DNA of 64,000 nt from Aphelenchoides besseyi (taxonomy: Eukaryota; Nematoda; Chromadorea; Rhabditida; Aphelenchoididae), in the NCBI GenBank assembly GCA_024699855.1, contig JAMPIQ010000002.1:9052001-9116000 (forward strand). Direction: 5' to 3'. Positions within the stretch are counted from its first letter, which is position 1, and every line of letters starts with the position of its first letter. The notes under the pieces are model-generated. The model did no database searches, was not told the origin of the DNA, and saw nothing but the letters and a program-made list of their open reading frames with translations. This document shows positions 11,123 through 22,948 of the stretch, one piece after another. The translations under genes were made by a program, and so were the position numbers.

Positions 11123-12335
11123 ATGTCTAATCAGCTCTCGTTTGAAGATCTACCATCTGAACGTTTCATTTTGTTTTACACTCATTTCATGCATTATGCT
11201 CTTTTCATAGCTTCAGTATCCTGTTTCACCACCGTATTCGTCATTCTGCGGGCATCTAACAAGGCAATGGGTACGTTGATTTTGATTTCTTAAGAAAACT
11301 AAAGTGCATTCAATTACTAATAACATATTGTTAGGCCGCTACAAATGGTTTCTGCTGAACCAAGTGCTGTGGAGTTATCTCTTCGATATCATACTAATTT
11401 TCTGGACTGTAATACCGCTTTTTCCTTACCAATGCGGATATTCTGTTGGTTTATTGCGCAATTCGTCTCCGTTTGCTATGCAGTTTGTCATCAAACTGAT
11501 TGTTGCTACGGCGATAGGCAAAGGTTAACACTAAACAACATTCAAACAATTACCTTTTTGTTCAGGCTTTTCAATCTACATCGCTATTTTACATCGAAAT
11601 ATCCAAATTCTTCCACCTTCGAGATTCCAATCACATTACAAACAATCACGAAGGCTACTGAAAATCTTTTTTCTAATTTTATTGATAATTGAATTTACTA
11701 TTGTGGTAAAAAACAAGTGAACGTTCGACTATTACTTCCAACGTTTTTAGACTCCAATTCACTTTGCCGAAATTGGTGATCAAGCGGCCGTCAAACAAGA
11801 AATTACGAGTCGAAGCAGCGTGATGCTTTTTGTTTACACTAGGGAAACGTCGACAGTGTGCTATGTGCTGAATCCGTCGGCAACCGTTGCGTATGGCTTG
11901 GCATTTTCTGCCGTTACGTTGGCTGTGCTTGGAATGCCTCTGGTGCTGGTTCATTTACTTTTTTGGATCATCAAAAGTCGTCAGACTCTGACCCGTTCAA
12001 CCTTTCGCACTCAATGGATGTTGTTTTTGTCAATTATTGTACAAGTTGCTTTTGCGTTCATTCTCTTGGTTTTACCCTTCTATTTAGGCATTATTTTAGA
12101 TCTGGGAGGTTATAGAAACTCTCCAAAGTTAATTCCGATTCTGATTTGCTTTTGTTCGATGCATTCTACCATTGATTGTATTATAATGTTGACAAGCATT
12201 CGTCCCTATAGACGTTATATTTTTGGGGTTTTCGATCGACGTGTAAGAAAATTTTCTATTGTTCCTGAGCTGTTTATGGTTTCAAGTTTAGCGGAAAGAG
12301 ATAATATCACTCGTTTTAGAAGAACAACAATTTGA
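11123..12335 (+). CDS. Seven-transmembrane chemoreceptor, Srh-like
   Basis: Exons 11123-11270, 11335-11523, 11566-11705 and 11751-12335 encode 353 residues with seven hydrophobic segments. Family cues are YKWFLLNQVLWSYLFDIIL in TM2, a cysteine-bearing loop after TM2, the long TM5-TM6 block and the C-terminal MHSTIDCIIMLTSIRPYRR, which resembles the closing motif of nematode Str-superfamily receptors, closest to Srh. Such GPCRs are mostly expressed in sensory neurons for odour or pheromone detection. The class assignment (Srh rather than Sri/Srd) is from pattern memory. AATAAA at 12354-12359 is the likely poly(A) signal. It is a lone gene here rather than part of a tandem cluster. Confidence 0.8.
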
Positions 12336-12485
12336 ATTACATTCTATTACGACTAATAAAATAGTTATGAACCTTTAATGTTTCCGAATGCTTCGTACAA
12401 ACGTTGCCTGTCACCTTCATTTCTGCGAACTATTGTTTTGAGGGAAAAGTGAAACTAATCAGAAGAATAAAAGTTTCATTCAAGA

Positions 12486-12615
12486 TCAAATGTTTTTGCA
12501 TAAAACGAGAAATGCGAAGAGACTAACGCCAAAGAAAGTTGAACCAGCAGTTGTAACGATCAGATTGGTATACTTCTTGTTGGACACATTGATCAACGAG
12601 AAGAAGTGGACGAGT
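12486..12615 (-). CDS. Possible small membrane-protein exon
   Basis: A short minus-strand frame encodes INVSNKKYTNLIVTTAGSTF followed by FGVSLFAFLVLCKNI and a stop at 12486-12488: a charged stretch followed by one strong membrane helix. The composition recalls small mitochondrial inner-membrane subunits, but I cannot name it. No start exon was identified and the frame lies in the CTR9 upstream region, so it may be chance. Confidence 0.25.
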
Positions 12616-12721
12616 TAACTCGACTTGCGATCGTCGAGTTTTCGTGTCAACTGTGCGTTCGTTTTGGACGCTCAGTTTTGTTGGAAGATCTGTTGTAGTG
12701 ACTTTTCAGCAGAAAGTCTAA

Positions 12722-15700
12722 ATGGACTATGACGTTGAAAACAGCTACGAGCTGGAGACAATATGGAAGAGACTATCGGAGATTGTAAGCTTGCCATTTA
12801 GATGTTAGTTTTGAGTTTTTAGACGGGACAAACCGCTTCAGAGAAACGTTTACCGGACGTTCAGTTTTTGGTCGATGTTCTCGAAGAAGTGGGAGCTTCT
12901 TTGCCTGTTCGTATCCTGATAGCGGTGAGTTTACGAACAACTCTTTTGATTTGCTCTTCAGACTTTTTATTATCGTCGAGATCGAACACAAGACTTCGTG
13001 AGCATCTTGTTGAATTCTGCTGATAAAACCGGTGATGATCGTTGTCGACTACGAGTTTTCGACATGTTGGCTGCTTTCTACGTCGAAAGTGGTCGTGCCG
13101 AATCGGATCCGTCCAAACGAAAGGAATGGTTTGATAAGGCAATGACACACTACGCTGCTGGAGATCAGATAATTCGCTTCGAACCGAATCATCTCGTTGG
13201 TCGTGCGCATTTCTGTCTACTCCAAAACAAGATCGACGAGGCTGATGCACAGTTGAATTTTGTCCTCGAACAGCCGGGTGTTGTCGAAGATCTGCGTATT
13301 TTAATCCCCGCACTAATTGGAAAGGGAGTGATTCTCTATCAACGTGGCGATTTCAAAGCGAGTTTGAGTTGTTTCCGACGATGTCTGAGCACAAGTCCGA
13401 GTTGTCCGGCGATTGTTCGTTTGGGCATGGGCTATTGTTTCTCGAAATTGGGAGCAATTGAGAAAGCAAAGTGAGTTCTCTTCGTTTTTTCACTCATTCC
13501 GATGTTCAGGATTGCATTTGAGAGAGCAACCGAAATTGATCCCACAAACATTGATGCTCACGCCGCATTGGCAGTTTTGAGGACGACAAGTCCGCAGGAC
13601 AGAGATGAAGCGACCGTTGGAGCTCAGACGTTGGCCACTTTGTTTAAACGCGATGGCACATATCCCTTGATCCTCAACCATTTGGCCAACCACTTCATCA
13701 TCAAAAATGTACAGCCATTGACTTCTGCTCATATTGTCTGTTTGTTTCTTTAGCAATTGAGTGGAGGAAAAGATCAAGCTGCTACGTTGGGAAAAGCGAA
13801 GAAATTAGCCGAAAAAGCGTTGACGATGAGTCGAAACGTTCAGACGTTGGGCGAAAGCAACTTTCACTTGGCGCGTGTTCATCACTCGTTGGGAGAGATT
13901 CCGGAAGCACATAGAGTTCGTTCGAATCTCGTTATTTCATTATCTCCACTGTTTAGCACTACGGTTTGGCTTGTCAACAAAGTTCCTCGAAATTCGTTTT
14001 GCCATTCTACGGTTATGCTCAGACTTCTGTTTTGGTTAAAGACCCCGAAGCGGTTAGTTTTGTCTTGTAATTGTTTTTGATTTGATCGTCTTTAGGCGAT
14101 TTCTTATTTGGAGAACATTCTCAAGACAAAAACGAACAGCGTCGATGTACTGAAGATATTGGGTGCTTTGTATGCACGTTCTTCTCTTTCCACCGCTACA
14201 GATCGATCTTTGAGTGAAGAAAGACGACAAAAAGCTAAGGAACTGTTACAACGAGCACATTCGTTAACACCACAGGACCCAGAAATTTTGATTGATTTGG
14301 CCGTTCTACTTCAGAAATCAGATCAAACTGTAGGTTCTAATCATAGTTGAGTTTATTTGCGAAAGTTTAGGCAGCTCTCGAATACTACAATCAAGTAGTG
14401 GAACTGCTAAAAGAACTGAAACTGGAGGCTCCGGCTCAGCTCCTCAACAACATTGGTGTTCTTCACTACGGACTGAGGAACTACGATCAAGCACGAGCAA
14501 GTCAACAGTCTTTCTTTTGGTTCCTATTGTGCCATTTCAGGAATCGTTTTTGACATGTCGAAACATTCTGACAACCGTCGGAGTTGAAGATGACAAAAGT
14601 AAAGCGGCGATGATCAACTTGTCGTTCAATTTGGCGCGTACAATCGAGAAGTTAGGTCGCGTGGAAGAAGCCGAAGCCATCTACAAGGCAATCATCCAGA
14701 AAGTGCCGAAATACGTTGACGGTTAGTAGGAGCATTTGTTGAGCACAACATGATTGTAAGCTTTAGCTCATTTCCGTTTGGGTTGCATGCACTTCACTCA
14801 ACAGGAAATGATAAAAGCGGAGGCTTGTTTCAAAGAGGTCATTGGTGTGGATTCCAATAATCCCGATCCGTGGATTATGTTGGGGAACATCAATTTCGAA
14901 AACAACGAGTTGGGCGCCGCACAGAAGAAGTATGATCAGGCTCTGAAGCTGCGAGACTCCAAAAACGATCCCTCAGCTTTGGTTTGTATGGGAAATATCT
15001 GGCTCAAAATGCTGTTCAATCCGAATAGACAGCGCAAAGACGACGAGAAGAATCAGAATCGAGCGGTGGAGTTCTTCTTGAAGGCTCTTAAAGTCAATCC
15101 GGGAAACGTGTTTGCTGCTCATGGCGCAGGTAACTCACGACTTCCTATTCGATGACAATCTTCAGGTTGTGTTCTGGCACAGAAGGCCGAATTCTCGAAC
15201 GCACTGGATGTTTTCGGACAAGTGAGGGAGAATGTTTCGGACTATTCAGATGTCTGGCTGAACATCGCGAATGTTCGTCTCGATATCGGTCATTGTGCGC
15301 AAGCGGCAACTATGTACGAAAAGTTTCTACATCGATTTCCTGTTCGCGATCTTGTCGATCTGTTCACTAACACCGCATTCGCTCTATTTCGTCTCAACGA
15401 TTATCAGAGGTCGCTGGATTGGATCGATCGAGTAAGCAGACAATCAGCCCATTATTTCTCATTGTTATTTGCAGGCATTGAACGAAGATCCCACAAACTA
15501 CCTTTCGCATTACAATCATGCGTTCGTTTCGATGCAGTTCGCCAGCAGTGTGCTGAGTAATGAGAACTCGAAATTGGACGACGTTAAGTACGCTATCGAG
15601 TGTTTGAATAGTGCCGAGCAAATGTTCCACGATATCTCCGAGTTGCCGGTTGAACAAATCCAACCTTATCGCTATTTGAGTCGAACACAATGCAAAGAGT

Positions 15701-16682
15701 TGGCGAGCAAATGCACCGATTTGTTGCGACAATCTCAACAGTTCGTCGAAAGGGCGATGGTAAGAACGAAAGTGGTCTCTTGATTCGACTGCTATTTCAG
15801 AAAGCGGACGTCGAAGAACGAGAGCGTTTGAATCGACAGGCAACTCATCGACGAGCATTGGCAGAAGAACAACACCTCAAAATGCTGGTCGAACAGGAGA
15901 TCGAGAAGAAGAGGTTGGACGAGTTGAAGTTGAATCGACGTGCCTACATGGTCAAAATGAAAGAAGCTCTGAAACCGGTGGAAGTTCCAGAAGAACCGCA
16001 GCAGAAACGAGCTGCCGCTACAAGTGGTGGACGCAAAAGGAAACGCGCTCACGCCGTCGACTCCGATGGTTTTGTCAACGATTCGGATGAGAACGAATCG
16101 AATCGGGCAATACGAAAGAAGAGAAAGGTTAGTGAAGATTCTGGAGTTGTTAGAACGCGCGAGTTTAGGCCTTGGATGCAAAACAAAATCGAAAAAAAGA
16201 TCGAGATTTCATAGACGACGGAAACTCGGATGATGGAAAGTCACGTCGAAGAAAGAAAAAGAAGGAAGAGGTTTTGGATGACGAGAGCGGACGTAAAGCA
16301 AAAGGTGAGATGAAAATCAAAAGTTTGGTGACCATTGGAGGTTTCAGTGAAATCCAAAGCAATCATCGAATCGGACTCATCTTCGAGTTCTTCTGATTCC
16401 GATGACGAAAACCCGTCGGCTTCGAAAAGTGCACTGGGAACTTTGCAGGCGCCAATCACCGCCAACATTTTCGGGTCTGATGACGAAGAAGACGAAGAAA
16501 CAAAACCGCAACTCAAGAAACAAGTCGAGTCTTCTGCATCAGACGACGATTCCGACAACGACAACCAACGGGCCACCATAGCGAAAGCTGCTGCTCAACT
16601 GGAGATCTCAAGTGACAGTGAAGAAGAAGGAAACAACAAAACACAATCGTCCTCGAGCAGCAGTGAGAGTGATGACGATTAG
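12722..16682 (+). CDS. ctr-9: CTR9, PAF1-complex TPR subunit
   Basis: Fifteen exons (12722-12784, 12823-12924, 12962-13470, 13510-13708, 13754-13915, 13957-14052, 14096-14329, 14371-14496, 14541-14721, 14767-15129, 15166-15431, 15475-15759, 15801-16127, 16169-16304, 16348-16682) join in frame to 1127 residues, close to human CTR9 (about 1170). Tandem TPRs fill most of the protein; recognisable blocks are ILNHLANHF, LLNNIGVLHYGL, YSDVWLNIANV and LRLGMGYCF-like RLGMGYCFSKLG. The C-terminus is the typical Glu/Lys coiled coil (EERERLNRQATHRRALAEEQ), basic nuclear patches and a long acidic Ser/Asp/Glu tail. CTR9 scaffolds the PAF1 complex, which travels with RNA polymerase II in elongation and promotes histone modification. 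Intron 14497-14540 is GC-AG (GCAAGT). Several introns are under 45 nt. AATAAA lies near 16728. Confidence 0.95.
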
Positions 16683-17050
16683 TTTGTATTTGTTTTGTAG
16701 TCTTTTATAAACGTTTTGTTGTTATGCAATAAAATTGCATACAAAATCTGAAGACGGTTATCGGTCTTCTGTGTTTCTACCTAAAGTAATTGTATTGGGG
16801 CTTGTTTTAGTCGTGTAAAAAACGAATCTCAATGTCAATAATATTCATGTTTATATACCCGTATTGATTTTTACAACATGCAGTAAAATTATAAAATAAA
16901 CTTGGAACCGTTTCGTAATGATGAGAGCAATTGATGAGATGAGCAGTAGTATAAAAAGGTTTTGATCACGAATATGCAAGTAGTCGTTTTACTTGTAAAC
17001 CACACTTTTTTAAAGCAAAAATTGTGTCAAAAGGTTGTATGATTGCAACA
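16683..17050. other. Convergent 3' intergenic region
   Basis: Holds the 3' end signals of CTR9 (AATAAA near 16728) and of the minus-strand membrane protein. No gene seen. Confidence 0.5.
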
Positions 17051-18147
17051 TCAAAACTGACCATTTTTGACAAACATCGACGAAATTGCAGGCTCCGATT
17101 GATCGTAATTCGGAGGTTGATAAGGTGAATTGGATAAAGACATGAGTCGACGTGCATTAAGTGGATTAACGGATGACGAGACCGATGGACGACCAATAGA
17201 AGAAGATGGAAGCTGTTGCAATGATCCAGTGGGATTGAGATTACGGCGAGCATTTTGTTGGTTAATTAGTTCTCTTCTTAATTGCAATTGTTGCGCTGAG
17301 AACTTGGAAGCTCGACTAATTTGGGAACTCGGTGTTCGTCGTAGACTTTGAATTGCTATTGCATTCTGAGTTTTAGACAGAGCTAGTTGTGTTGGAGCCA
17401 AAACGATAGTTGCACTGTCATTTCCATTAAGCGCTGTTTCTTTCAGTTGTTCTCGTTCTTTAGTCAATCGTCGCATTTCGTCGTGACGAGCCCGATTGAT
17501 AAGATATTTGTAGCATCGATGTACGATGTGCAGCAAAAGACCTACGAGAACAAAGTAAAAAATTAGTGGTAGCAGAATATTCAGCCATTTATAGTTCTCA
17601 TCAAATGGCAGCCACTCATTATGATGTTCCAGTTCACGGATCAACAATAAAAGCGTTGAAATGTCGGCAAAGATCCCAACAGAACACTTAAACAACGTCA
17701 TTCGTTTAATACCTAGGAAACTTACTTGGACCATCACGAAAGGAAGTACGTATTTCGCTCGGTATCGCCATAAAGCTATGTAGAAGATTGCGAGTGTTGG
17801 GATCTGCACGATCCGACATATGAGCAAAATGTAGAGAGAACTGTTTTCTTCTTTGAACTCCGTTTTCAAAACATACAGTCCAGCAATGATCACTTCGTGT
17901 AGAATCACCGTACAAACAGCAAAAGCCAGAACTTTTGCATGAAGTTTGCAACAAAAACGATAGTCACTGGAGTCAAAAAATCGATCGTTCAAGTCGTGAA
18001 GGTTACCCTAGAAAATGGATCAGTTATTCGATATTTATTGTCACTAACCACAACTGCAGGATCTTCAACGTGATCATTTTTGTTGATTGGACACAATTCC
18101 AGATGTTCCGTGTGATTGCTTCGTGTTAACGTAGATTCGCTAGGCAT
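17051..18147 (-). CDS. Four-pass membrane protein, LAPTM/DUF7027-like
   Basis: Exon 1 is 18147-18049 (33 codons) and exon 2 starts at 18007 and reads to the stop at 17051, joined in phase 0. Four helices follow: HAKVLAFAVCTVILHEVIIA, YILLICRIVQIPTLAIFYIA, a third around FADISTLLLLI and NILLPLIFYFVLVGLLLHIV. A long Gln/Ser/Arg-rich cytoplasmic tail follows, ending FVKNGQF. The layout (short N-tail, four helices, CCKLHAK start) resembles nematode LAPTM-like proteins of endosomes and lysosomes; this is a family-level guess. An in-frame 39-nt segment near 17688-17726 begins GTAAGT and ends TTTAAG, so it may be an intron; both forms keep the frame (351 or 338 residues). Confidence 0.7.
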
Positions 18148-19350
18148 TTTGGTCTGATGAAAACATTAAACTTGAAGACACTGCTGGCTGTTGCACTCTA
18201 AATCTCTAAAAAGTTCTGGCTCAATTGAAAATAAGAATACGCCCAAATAGTTAATAGAACGTAAAGAGAAGTTACAATCACAGGGCAGAGAGATACGAAT
18301 GACCAACTTATTGTGCCGTAGCGAGTAGTCAAAAGCGCGCAGCTGGACAAACAGTAGTTAGTAAAAACTAAGAGCTATAAACTTCCGAAAGATACAAATT
18401 AAAACGTTGAAAAAGGATATAAATACAATCATACAAAAAGTTTGGGTATTAATCGTTTCTAATTACTCGAATAACTAGTTGTTTCATATTTTTTAAACCT
18501 CCTAGATACTCAGTCAGATTGATATTCACTACTCAAAAACAAACGGAAGTTCATTTTGTCTGATTACGCGTATCGTAAGAGTTTTTGGTGCAAACAAATG
18601 GCTGAGTCAGAGGGAAAGTGCAGACAGAAAATGCCAAAACATTTCGAAAAATTCATTCCTTAATCACGAATTACAACATGAAGATAAGAAGATAAACCAG
18701 AGGGGTTATTGAGGAGAACCATTAACATACACGTGAAACAGATAAGCGAACGAAACAACGTGAATTGTTTTTGATCGTTGCTTTTGGCCAAAAAGTCAAG
18801 AAAACGCCGAACGATCCAAATCAACGCTCGCGCCCTTTCCACTCGCAGTTCAAATGCGAAACGTTCGCAGCGTTTTTATTCGTCTAGGCTCCGGCCCGCA
18901 TTTGCAGTAAACGTTCGAGTGATTCGAAGGGCGTATCGGATATTTTAAAGGCAGTTAGTAGAATAAATTCAACACCCGATTCAACAACAAACTCTTGAAG
19001 AAGAGTCAAGAGATTCGATCCCAAAAATCGCTAATTCACGACTCGAAACGCTGTGAATCATCAATAAAAGCAATTGGCCAAATGATACAAAAAGCGACCC
19101 ACCGCTCGAACTCGCAACCGCTTTTGGCCGTTCGCTCGCAAAAGAACAAGAAAAAGTCTTTGCCTCTTGGTAACAACGATTTTTGCGAGTAGGAAGTGGG
19201 TTAGACGCACACGTTAGCATTCTTCGGCATAAGATCTTTCTTGTTCTTAAAGGCGGCTGTTTGACTTATTGAACGTTAGCCATTTCACGTTCGACCGGAA
19301 CATGAAGGAAAATTAATTGTGAACTGCAAACTGATAATACAAAATTGAAG
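18148..19350. other. Gene-poor stretch, nothing supported
   Basis: Only scattered frames under 80 codons on both strands, none with a signal peptide, domain or consistent splice context. The promoter of the minus-strand membrane protein is expected near 18150-18300. Confidence 0.4.
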
Positions 19351-19804
19351 TCTTCATTTTCCGCAAAACTGTCGATTCGTCAAGTTGATCAAACAGCTCA
19401 CCAGATTTTGGATCCCACAAGTGAATTCGGTTTTTGTCAACTTTCTATAGTTCAAGTGTTGCTCGGAAGAACCGAACTTATTCGTGGACTTCTTTCTCAG
19501 CCAGAATATAAAGCTTTTTATTCAAATGTAGAATCTGTTGATTGGTATCTTGAGTTTCATAAGCGTCGAGCACTCCAGTTTTAATTCAAGCTGATGGCTA
19601 ACAGGCGTGCTAAGACATTCGGACACAGTTAAACGTGTTGATCTCATAACAAACAATCTGAAAACAAAGCTAATGGAAATTGAGATAAAGAACAAACAAA
19701 AAAGGCAATTGATTGCTGCAAAAATCTTCGTGCAAACGCCGCCTTCGCAGTTCTCGAACGACGTCACGCCGATATCCAATTCTTGTCGACCACTTCGATC
19801 ATGA
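19351..19804 (+). CDS. Possible two-exon fragment of an unrecognised protein
   Basis: A frame opens after an AAG acceptor (TTGAAG, 19345-19350) with EFGFCQLSIVQVLLGRTELI and EYKAFYSNVESVDWYLEFHK, and can join in phase 1 (weak donor GTCGAG at 19565; acceptor AACAG) to 19605-19804, which encodes a charged helix (LKTKLMEIEIKNKQKRQLIA) and a stop. The composition looks coding (balanced hydrophobic periodicity, aromatic residues), but no start exon was found and I recognise no family. It could be a gene remnant. Confidence 0.35.
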
Positions 19805-22800
19805 ATCAATGGAAAAACATGTCGAGAGCGATTGACTGGCCACTCGAACTGTTTTTGTTCTTTTGACCTGCGCACACCACGGCGACTGTGCAAAATGAGG
19901 CATTTCGGAAGCAAAATTTTTAAGTTTGCGTACTTCAGAACCTTACAAACTAGTTCACTTATCTGAAACTTCACGTCTAGTTCTCCTAAGCTTATAATAA
20001 TACGGTGAAGTGAGTTTTGATTTGGCCCTTAATGTCGCATCTCTAACTGACGTATTAGCTATGAGACTGCGTAGAAGTTTCAGTCGATCACTGTAACCGT
20101 TTTGTTGGTTTTATTGTCGAACTTCGACTCACGTAGATTTGCGTTGGTTGGTTGGGCGGATCTCGATTGTCTGTACACAGCAACCTTGTTCCCTCTTGTA
20201 TACAAAGTTTGAACTCTACAATAAGTGAACGCAGTTTCTTTCTCTTTTTGTGAAATAGGTGAAGTCAAAGCGGGATTAAATGAAAAGAGTTCGCGTTCGA
20301 GAAGAAAATTGTTTACCGAAGGCAACAGAATCCGAACGGAAGCAGACCGCCCGCGCTCAACCGTGTGCTACTTTGCAAAAAACGAAGACGAAAACGCGCA
20401 ACAAATTTTGTTCGACCGATCTGTTGGCGATTTTTACTGCGTAGTTTTTTCGACCACCCACTGCAAAGCTGCGATTGATTGAATGTCGAACTTGTAATAC
20501 TTTCGAACAGTTTAAAGTCGACAGGTGTGAATTGACTTGTTGAACTCACGTGATCGTTTCTGTTTTCATTCTTTGTTCACTGAGAGAGTCTGGGGACCTA
20601 CGAAAACCTTTGATCGAGTCGGCGGTTTGTTGGCGAATTAAAATTTGTGGCCACGTGGTATTTCGGCAACACTTTTCGAATGTTGCACACTGTTGTTCGA
20701 TATTTGCAAGCGGCGATTGCAGAAGAAGAGGTTAGGTAAATAGTAGTGACTTCTCAAAGCGGCCAAATTTCCCACCATTTCATTCATGTTCCTACTTTTT
20801 TCAAGCCTCATCTACCTCGATTTTCGCTGCCTGTTAGTCGGGACTAGTGTGTCGGGATAGGAAAGAGCGGCAAACTTGAGGGTTAATGAAAAGCAAACAG
20901 TTTCTGTCTTTCTGCAGCCACCTTTTAACATTGATTGCAGTCGCACATTTTCTCGCGCAATTCTCTCTCGCCATTCGTTCTCCAAATCCAAGAGAAACGG
21001 CAATCTTTGACTGAACATGACTACGCCGTTCTGTAATTAAACCTTATCGTTTTTTCAGCGAATCCCATTCAATTACATTGCTCTTATTGGGGGTCTAATT
21101 AATCTGTTTGTCATCTCAATTCCATAGGTTTTTGGTGATTCGGATCAGTAGAAATTGAACTTTGAAGTTTTGTCTATAAATATTTCCTACGTATTGTTCG
21201 AGAGTTAAAAACAGCAACTTGGTCGAATTTTTGGAATCAACAAGTGAACCGTTTATGGTGACGACTTCGGCGACCGTTAGCCTCATGACTTCGAAATGCT
21301 TTTTGAGCAGCAAATTTCATGTGCAAACAGCGGAAATCATAACATGAGCATGAAGTGGACCATTTCCGATATTCCGTGGACCGTTCGAATATGCCATTTG
21401 AGCCGTTCCTTTCCAGGTCGGTGCAAATCGCAGCAAAACGATTTCAATGCAAATAAACGATGCAGAGCGTGACCAAAAACTAAGGCAGGATAAGGTTGCA
21501 GCGTTGCATGTGGGCTGTTGGCCCAACGAGACGGAAATCATGCGACTAAAATGTTGTCCCGAGAACAAGCCGCAGTTGATGTTTGATTAGCCATCTTAGG
21601 AGAACAACCTGCAGAGTCGGTGCTCTTGAACTACCGTTTCACGGTTATTGCTTTTAAGTCGCTAAAATACTTGTTTGTACAATATAACGCACTGATCAAG
21701 AACGTTTGTTGAAAAGGTTTTTAGATGACATCAACTCTTAACCGAATTTGGTCTTAATGTTTCCATTACCAACGATCGTGTTCAAATTACGTTTTGTTAA
21801 GACAAATTTCCTGTTATCTTAAACGTTGGAATGGCCGGAATTTTAAATCGAGGTCCGAGCTCGTGTTGCTTGTTCAATTGCAACGGTCTTTCTCGACGAA
21901 CTTCTTCGCTTTACAACCCATTTTCGTTCGTGTTTGTTTAAATGCCTTTCAACTCATTCTTTTGACAAGGAGGATGACAACAAAAGAACGTCAGTTTCTC
22001 ACGGATATCAGCGGTTGATTTGCAAATTCTGCAACGCAAACGCAGACTTCTACGAAACATCTGTTTCTGGTTGGGTTTTACGATTTCATCGATCAAAAAT
22101 TGGAGGAAATCGGTCGAGTCGGGGTGGATTTGATGAATCGAGTCGATTTGTCGGTTCACAAATTTACATGTCGACCACTCCAGTGCTTTGAGAGGGTTTT
22201 TGGAATCAGTTTTCTCGCCTTAATGTCAACTTTATTGTAAGTTTCCGTTCCCATACGCCCGAATGTAAAAGAACTGAGTTGTTTTGTCTGTGAACAACAT
22301 TGTTTTGCGTTGTGGATCAGGCGTCCAGTTTTGAGAAACAACATCGAAATGTCCAGTTCTCTCGTGGTGAATCAACGCGATTTCCGTTTGTTCGATTAGC
22401 GCTGAATTAATCATTCTACCAAGAGTAGAAGTCGATTAACGGACACAACAATTATGTTCCCAAATATTATCTTAACGATCATTACCCCAATCGAGTTACA
22501 TTTATACCTCTTCTTTGTTTGGTGTGTTTAAGAAGTTTACATTATGGCAAAACAATAAGATCAACGTAGTTTGCATCATGAGAAACGCTGTTTCGCCTCA
22601 TTGACGCCGTGGCATTGGATGACAAAACGATTCATTTTCAATCTCTTTCACGACGTACGTTTACCACCTTCTCACAAAAAGCCAAAGTAACCTGTCAGGC
22701 AAAATACGCTTTCTATTTGTATGTGCCAAAGGTCACGGGAAAGTCGAATGATTTTGAAGCGAAAACAAGCCCTACCGTTTCTATTGTTCCAATCAGTAGA

Positions 22801-22948
22801 CATTGATCATTTCACGCATCAATGTCTGTTTTGTGACCATTTTGCTCTAACGATAATTGAAAACTGAATACGCGTGTTTTCTATGTTACTTCAAGAATAA
22901 GTTATTTTTCTTCAGATTTGTTAGCATTTTAACCGTCAAGGCGTTAAG
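19805..22948. other. 3.1-kb gene-poor region
   Basis: Several overlapping frames of 60-85 codons occur on both strands between 20080 and 22414 but none has a family motif, a start with signal peptide, or compatible splice sites. No repeats, RNA genes or transposon ends were recognised by eye. Confidence 0.4.

Noticed and set aside
20080..22414. Overlapping 60-85 codon frames on both strands
   Set aside because: Frames overlap each other, lack motifs and start or end without matching splice sites.
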